Shown here one piece after another: positions 59,153 to 64,000 of a stretch of 64,000 nucleotides of DNA (position 1 is the first letter of the stretch; every line of letters starts with the position of its first letter). Source of the stretch: Chitinophagaceae bacterium (GTDB lineage Bacteria; Bacteroidota; Bacteroidia; Chitinophagales; Chitinophagaceae); the NCBI GenBank assembly GCA_017853575.1, contig JAFMJI010000002.1:186001-250000 (forward strand), in the 5' to 3' direction. A program made the position numbers and the translations under genes. Below the pieces are notes generated by a model. The model ran no database searches. It saw only the letters and a program-made list of their open reading frames with translations, and was not told the origin of the DNA.

Positions 59153-60506
59153 ATGCTTTCTTCAGCTCTTGTATTGTTACTGTTTTTTGCACTCCGGTAC
59201 TCAACTCTTTTATGTTGGCAGTACCATTTTTTAGTTCTTCCTCTCCAATAATTACAATAAACGGAATTGATTTTTTCTCTGCGTATTTGAACTGTTTATC
59301 AAATTTAACCGCCTCGTGAAAAATTTCACATGCAATTCCATCTTCTCGCAACGATGTGGCTAAATCAACTAGATGCGTCTTCTCAATTCCTGTATTAAAA
59401 AATAACGCAACAGTGCCTGCTTGAATATTTTCAGGAAATACTGCAAGTTCCTCCATCACGTCATAAATCCTGTCAACTCCAAATGATATTCCAACACCTG
59501 CTATACCCTTTACTCCAAATAAACCTGTAAGGTCATCGTACCTTCCACCTCCACCAATACTTCCCATTTCAACACCAGTTGCCTTTACTTCAAAAATTGT
59601 TCCGGTATAATAATTTAAGCCCCTTGCAAGCGAAGGATTAACAACGACAGTAGATGGAATTTTTGAAGATTTGGAATGTTCGAGGATTTCAACCATTTCA
59701 TTAATTCCCTCCATCCCAATCTCATTGTTCGCGAATAGTTTTTTTAGTGTACCAATGATTGATTGATTGTCCCCTTTGATAGAAATATATTTCTCAATGA
59801 TTTCAACTTGTTCGATGGTTAAACCACGTTCTTTTAATTCTAATTTCACTTTATCCAAACCAATCTTATCTAGCTTATCGATGGCAATGGTGATGTTGAT
59901 CATATTGCTTTCACCTCCACATTGCTGCGCGAGTGCTTGAAGAATTTTTCTGTTGTTGATGTGGATTTCAACTGGAACTCTCAGCTGATGAAACACTGTC
60001 GCATAAATTGAAGTGAGTTCAATTTCATGTAAGATTGAATTACTTCCTGCAATGTCTGCGTCGCATTGATAGAATTCGCGGTATCTACCACGTTGAGGTC
60101 TGTCTGCTCTCCACACTGGTTGCATTTGAAAGCGCTTGAACGGGAATGTAAGCTGACCATGGTTCATGGCAATATATCTGGCAAATGGTATGGTGAGATC
60201 ATATCGGAGCGCCCGCTCACTTATACCTTTCGATGTTTTACCGCTTAACACTGCCTCAAAATCCTTTCTTGCTGTATCATGTTTTTCAGGAAGATTCAAG
60301 CCATTGTTGAGAATCTTAAAAATGAGTTTATCACCCTCTTCTCCATATTTACCCAACAAGGTTTCAATATTTTCCATGGCAGGTGTTTCCAATTGTTCGA
60401 ATCCATATAATTCGAAAACACGTCGAATGGTATTGAAGATGAAATTTCGCTTTTTTAAAACTGCAGCTGAAAAATCTCTTGTGCCTTGAGGAATCGATGG
60501 CTTCAT
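59142..60506 (-). CDS. hisS: Histidyl-tRNA synthetase
   Basis: PQGTRDF, LRYDLTIPFARYIA, RFQMQPVWRADRPQRGRYREFYQCDADI, ARGLNYYTGTIFEV, GIAGVGISFGVDRI. Confidence 0.97.
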   Translation of the reverse strand: MKPSIPQGTRDFSAAVLKKRNFIFNTIRRVFELYGFEQLETPAMENIETLLGKYGEEGDKLIFKILNNGLNLPEKHDTARKDFEAVLSGKTSKGISERALRYDLTIPFARYIAMNHGQLTFPFKRFQMQPVWRADRPQRGRYREFYQCDADIAGSNSILHEIELTSIYATVFHQLRVPVEIHINNRKILQALAQQCGGESNMINITIAIDKLDKIGLDKVKLELKERGLTIEQVEIIEKYISIKGDNQSIIGTLKKLFANNEIGMEGINEMVEILEHSKSSKIPSTVVVNPSLARGLNYYTGTIFEVKATGVEMGSIGGGGRYDDLTGLFGVKGIAGVGISFGVDRIYDVMEELAVFPENIQAGTVALFFNTGIEKTHLVDLATSLREDGIACEIFHEAVKFDKQFKYAEKKSIPFIVIIGEEELKNGTANIKELSTGVQKTVTIQELKKAFTP

Positions 60507-60515
60507 AAAGCGAAG

Positions 60516-60986
60516 TTAAGGCTGTTTTGCGGATGTATGTTTCTCAATCAGTTTATCGCATGCCTGAGCAATCAAATCAAAGACCTCATGAAATGCTGCT
60601 TCAGATTTTGACCAGGGATCTGGTACGTCCATGTCGATGCCGGGAAATAGATATTCCAACATCAGAACAGTTTTCTTTGCATCAAATTTTTTGCCCGACA
60701 AATATTTGATATCACGGTAAACATCATTTGCCATGGGAATGATCAGATCAAATTGATCATAATCGCTTGAATGAAATGGCCTTGAACGCTGTGCGGAAAT
60801 ATCAATCCCATTCAACTTTGCCACTCTTTGAGACAAGTAATAAGGAGGTTCCCCGTTATGATATCCATTTGTGCCGGCACTTTCTACCTGCCATTGGAGT
60901 CCAAGTTTTTTGCATTTATCTAGTAAAATCCCTTCTGCTAGAGGACTCCTGCATATGTTACCCAGACAAACCATCAATACTTTCAT
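60516..60986 (-). CDS. Low-molecular-weight protein-tyrosine phosphatase
   Basis: MKVLMVCLGNICRSPLAEGIL (CX5R), DVPDPWSKSEAAFHEVFDLI (DPW). ATG at 60986 preferred over the track start 61163. Confidence 0.94.
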   Translation of the reverse strand: MKVLMVCLGNICRSPLAEGILLDKCKKLGLQWQVESAGTNGYHNGEPPYYLSQRVAKLNGIDISAQRSRPFHSSDYDQFDLIIPMANDVYRDIKYLSGKKFDAKKTVLMLEYLFPGIDMDVPDPWSKSEAAFHEVFDLIAQACDKLIEKHTSAKQP

Positions 60987-60999
60987 CGAGACTTTTTGG

Positions 61000-61007
61000 C
61001 AAATATA
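61000..61007 (-). promoter_or_regulatory. Candidate -7 element for the LMW-PTP gene
   Basis: Minus-strand TATATTTG, 13 nt upstream of the ATG at 60986. Confidence 0.5.
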
Positions 61008-61121
61008 ACTGGTCAGCTGAATTGTAATTTTTGAAACTATCCATATAAATGCAAGGAAATTAACTTGTTTGGCATCCATTCCATGCGAACAGATTTCATA
61101 AATTGCAAGACATATATTTTT

Positions 61122-61352
61122 ATGATATCCAATAATTTTAAAGAAAAAGAAGAAAAAAGACAATTAGGGTTTAAAGTTATTTATGATTACACCATGGGAG
61201 TGTTGTGGTTAGGCGCTGGACTCTTTTTTCTTTTGAATAAATATTTAGTAAAAGGCTTTGCTTTTGATTCACTCACATCATCCATTTTTGGGATTGCCTG
61301 CCTATGCTATGGAGTATTCAGATTGTATCGTGGATTTTCAGCAAAAAAATAA
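61122..61352 (+). CDS. Small two-TM membrane protein of unknown function
   Basis: MISNNFKEKEEKRQLGFKVIYDYTMGVLWLGAGLFFLLNKYLV...SSIFGIACLCYGVFRLYRGF; two hydrophobic segments, co-directional and 3 nt from the next CDS. Confidence 0.75.
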   Translation: MISNNFKEKEEKRQLGFKVIYDYTMGVLWLGAGLFFLLNKYLVKGFAFDSLTSSIFGIACLCYGVFRLYRGFSAKK

Positions 61353-61355
61353 AAC

Positions 61356-62288
61356 ATGTATTCACCCTCATTCAAATATGTAGTTGCTCTTTTTCTTCTC
61401 ATCGTTGGGTTCTCCTGCACCCAAAAAGGCAAGAAGGCAAAAGTTATTTTAGGAGATGATACACTTACAACCGGCACCATTCATATAAGTGTTGATGAAA
61501 CCTTCGCACCAATCATTGATTCGCAAATCAAGGTTTTCATGTCGCAGCATCCTGATGCCAAGATTATTCCACACTACAAGCCTGAAGCAGATTGCATAAA
61601 AGACCTGTTGAATGATAGCATCAGGATGGTGATCATTACCAGAGGTTTGACAGAACCGGAAATTCCTTTTTATCAGGATACACTTTCATTTGTGCCCATG
61701 TATGGCAGACTGGCATCAGATGCCGTTGCAGTAATCACACACAACAATTGCAAGGATTCACTTTTTTCAGTTGCAGAAATTCGTTCCATGTTAAATGGCA
61801 CAACTGGTTATAAATACGATTTGGTGATGGATGGATTGAAGGCTACCAGTACCGTCAGATTTCTTATTGATTCTATTTTAAAAGGACAGCCATTGAAGGG
61901 CAGGGTCATGGCAGCCCAGAATTCACAAGGGGTGATCGATTATGTAGCAAACCACCCCAATGCCCTTGGATTTATTGGGGTAAGTTGGATTGGCAACAAG
62001 GAAGATTCAACGCAGCTTTCATTTCAAAAAAAGGTTAAAATCGCAGCCTTGCAATGTGCCCCATGTGGGGAGGAGGTTTATGTTAGGCCCTACCAGGCAA
62101 ATATTGCTTTGAAAAGGTACCCCCTCAACCGGGGCATCTATTATGTGGTCAAGGAGAATTTCGCCGGCCTGGGCAAGGGATTTGTAAATTTCTTAACACA
62201 CGAAAAAGGCCAATTAATCTTCCGAAGGGGGTATCTTGTACCTGACCGCATGGCCCTTCAAATTAGAAAAGCAAATGTTTCAGAATAA
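61356..62288 (+). CDS. PstS-like phosphate/substrate-binding lipoprotein
   Basis: Lipobox LIVGFSCTQK; GTIHISVDETFAPIIDSQIKVFMSQHPDAKIIPHYKPEADCIKDLLNDSIRMVIITRGL; GFIGVSWIG. Confidence 0.85.
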   Translation: MYSPSFKYVVALFLLIVGFSCTQKGKKAKVILGDDTLTTGTIHISVDETFAPIIDSQIKVFMSQHPDAKIIPHYKPEADCIKDLLNDSIRMVIITRGLTEPEIPFYQDTLSFVPMYGRLASDAVAVITHNNCKDSLFSVAEIRSMLNGTTGYKYDLVMDGLKATSTVRFLIDSILKGQPLKGRVMAAQNSQGVIDYVANHPNALGFIGVSWIGNKEDSTQLSFQKKVKIAALQCAPCGEEVYVRPYQANIALKRYPLNRGIYYVVKENFAGLGKGFVNFLTHEKGQLIFRRGYLVPDRMALQIRKANVSE

Positions 62289-62336
62289 AATTTTGATTTC
62301 TTACTTTTACACCCCTTAAAAATCAAACTGCGAAGT

Positions 62337-63956
62337 ATGAAAATGAGAATAGTGATTGCTGCCCTTTTTTTTACATCTGCTGTAGCTGCTCAAACACTAC
62401 AGGATGCTAGAAAATTGTTGTTGAGTCAGCGCTACCGTACCGCTAAAGAAACCATGGAAAAAGTTTTAGCTGCTGCTCCAACCAGTCCTGAAGCAATTTA
62501 TTGGTTGGCTCAGGTGAATTTTGAATCAAAAAATCCAGCTGCAGCAAAAGATGTGCTTCGCAAGGGAATGGAAGGTGCAAACGGAAGCAACCCCCTTTTG
62601 TTGGTTGCAATGGGTCAGGCTGAACTCACTGAAAAAAAGGTGAATGATGCTAAACAGCGTTTTGAAACTGCCATTTCACTCTCCAAAGCCAAAGATGCAA
62701 ATATCCTCGTAGCAATCGGCAAAGCAAATCTAGAAGATGGGGGAGATTATGCCTATGGAATTGAAAAATTGAAATTGGCAACTACATTGAAGAACTTCAA
62801 TGATCCAATGGCATTTGTGTACATGGGTGATCTATATAGAAAGTTAATGGATGGCGGTGGTGCAGTTTCTTCGTATGAAAATGCATTGTTGAAAGATCCA
62901 AAATCTGCAGTTGCTAAATACAAAATCGGTAAGGTATATCTTACACAGGGGAATGAGCAAAAAGATATTTTTCTAGGTAAATTAAATGGAGCAGTTACTG
63001 ATGATCCAACTTTTGCACCTGCCCTCTACGAACTATACGTATATTATTTCTTTAGAGATGTTGTAAAAGCAACTGATTATTTCAATAAGTACAAAGCCAA
63101 CGCTGATCCAGGCCCGGCGCTTGATTACGAAGAGGCGAGTTTGCAATTTGCAGCTGGTGATTTTAAAAATGCCATCGTAAAATCAGACGCTTTGCTCACT
63201 GCTCAGGGAGAGAAAGCCGATGCAAGGCTCTACAGGCTTAAGGCATATAGCTATGATAAATTGAACGATTCAGCAAAAGCACTTTCATTCCTTGAGACTT
63301 TCTTCCAAAAAGCAACTGCTGATCAATTGATTCCTGAGAACTATTATGTTGCTGCAGTAAATGCAGCAAAAATGAAAAGTGATCCCGCTAAAGTGGATGA
63401 CTATTTTATGAAAGCAATCAATGCAGATACTGCTATCAACAATAAGTTAGATTATGCCAAGAAAGCAGCAGATTTCTACAAAAAGACTGCTAACACCGCC
63501 AAATCAGCTTTGTGGTTGACCAAAGTACTCCAACTCAATCCTAAAACAAGTAAAGTTGATTTGTACAACGCTGGTTTTGAAAATTTCAAAGCAGGGGAGT
63601 TTAGGAAGGCTGATAGTATCTTCACTGTTTATAAAACCAACTTTCCTACAGAAGTGTATGGCCACTATTGGTCATTCAGATCTCTTTCAGTTGTAGACTC
63701 AACCATGGAACAGGGACTTGCCATACCAGACTGTGAAAAGTTCATCTCGATTGCTGAAGCTGACAAAGCTAAAAACAAGAGCACACTGATCACTGCTTAT
63801 GGATATTTGGCTGGATATACAGCAAATATCAAAAAGGACCTTGCCCTGGCTTCCAGTTATCTGGACAAAATCATAGAAATTGATCCTAACAATCAGGATG
63901 CAATCAAAAACCGGGAAATCCTCCAAAAAGCACTGGCGGCACCGCCTAAGAAATAA
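62337..63956 (+). CDS. Secreted/periplasmic tetratricopeptide-repeat protein
   Basis: Signal peptide MKMRIVIAALFFTSAVAAQ; multiple TPR-like helical repeats (A-KQRFETAISLSKA, ALLKDPKSAVAKYKIGKVYL, YLDKIIEIDPNNQDAIKNREIL). Confidence 0.85.
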   Translation: MKMRIVIAALFFTSAVAAQTLQDARKLLLSQRYRTAKETMEKVLAAAPTSPEAIYWLAQVNFESKNPAAAKDVLRKGMEGANGSNPLLLVAMGQAELTEKKVNDAKQRFETAISLSKAKDANILVAIGKANLEDGGDYAYGIEKLKLATTLKNFNDPMAFVYMGDLYRKLMDGGGAVSSYENALLKDPKSAVAKYKIGKVYLTQGNEQKDIFLGKLNGAVTDDPTFAPALYELYVYYFFRDVVKATDYFNKYKANADPGPALDYEEASLQFAAGDFKNAIVKSDALLTAQGEKADARLYRLKAYSYDKLNDSAKALSFLETFFQKATADQLIPENYYVAAVNAAKMKSDPAKVDDYFMKAINADTAINNKLDYAKKAADFYKKTANTAKSALWLTKVLQLNPKTSKVDLYNAGFENFKAGEFRKADSIFTVYKTNFPTEVYGHYWSFRSLSVVDSTMEQGLAIPDCEKFISIAEADKAKNKSTLITAYGYLAGYTANIKKDLALASSYLDKIIEIDPNNQDAIKNREILQKALAAPPKK

Positions 63957-63957
63957 C

Positions 63958-63989
63958 AAAAAAGGGACAATTTAAATTGTCCCTTTTTT
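63958..63989. terminator. 32-bp perfect palindromic intrinsic terminator after the TPR gene
   Basis: AAAAAAGGGACAATTTAAATTGTCCCTTTTTT. Confidence 0.9.
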
Positions 63990-64000
63990 CATTTTGGTAG

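Noticed and set aside
60987-61163. N-terminal extension of the LMW-PTP ORF to 61163
   Set aside because: The conserved protein starts at MKVLMVCLGNICRS (60986), and a -7 promoter element lies at 61000-61007, inside the extension.

Overview
The window is a 64 kb chromosomal segment from a Bacteroidetes (Chitinophagaceae-like) bacterium. It is almost entirely housekeeping genes. The dominant feature is a complete dcw division/cell-wall cluster (mraZ-rsmH-ftsL-ftsI-murE-mraY-murD-ftsW-murG-murC-ftsQ-ftsA-ftsZ, about 17.98-33.91 kb). Other recognisable blocks are: gltX, PDH E2 and dnaX; a glpK-glpD-glpF glycerol operon; atpD-atpC; a GH16 lipoprotein divergent from an MFS transporter; yqgE, an orphan histidine kinase and queA; metG; a fused 3-hydroxyacyl-CoA dehydrogenase/enoyl-CoA hydratase; a VPS10/BNR protein; trmD; a Tat-type SOD; ffh; rpsP-rimM; dinB; a peroxiredoxin; an RNA-modification block (rlmN and two pseudouridine synthases); hisS; a LMW-PTP; and a PstS-like/TPR pair. 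I saw no CRISPR array, transposon, phage, rRNA or tRNA, and no clear novel multi-gene system. The points most worth a second look are small-scale: 10-bp-phased GTG repeats upstream of mraZ (candidate MraZ boxes), an in-frame single-TAA junction between ftsL and ftsI with a TTG start, inverted repeats overlapping Bacteroidetes-type promoters, -7 elements almost touching start codons (possible leaderless mRNAs), an intrinsic terminator abutting the rimM start codon, a candidate small RNA antisense to the SOD 3' end, and several convergent gene pairs that share or abut stop codons. All coordinates and motifs were read by eye. Family calls are from recognised protein motifs, with no database search.
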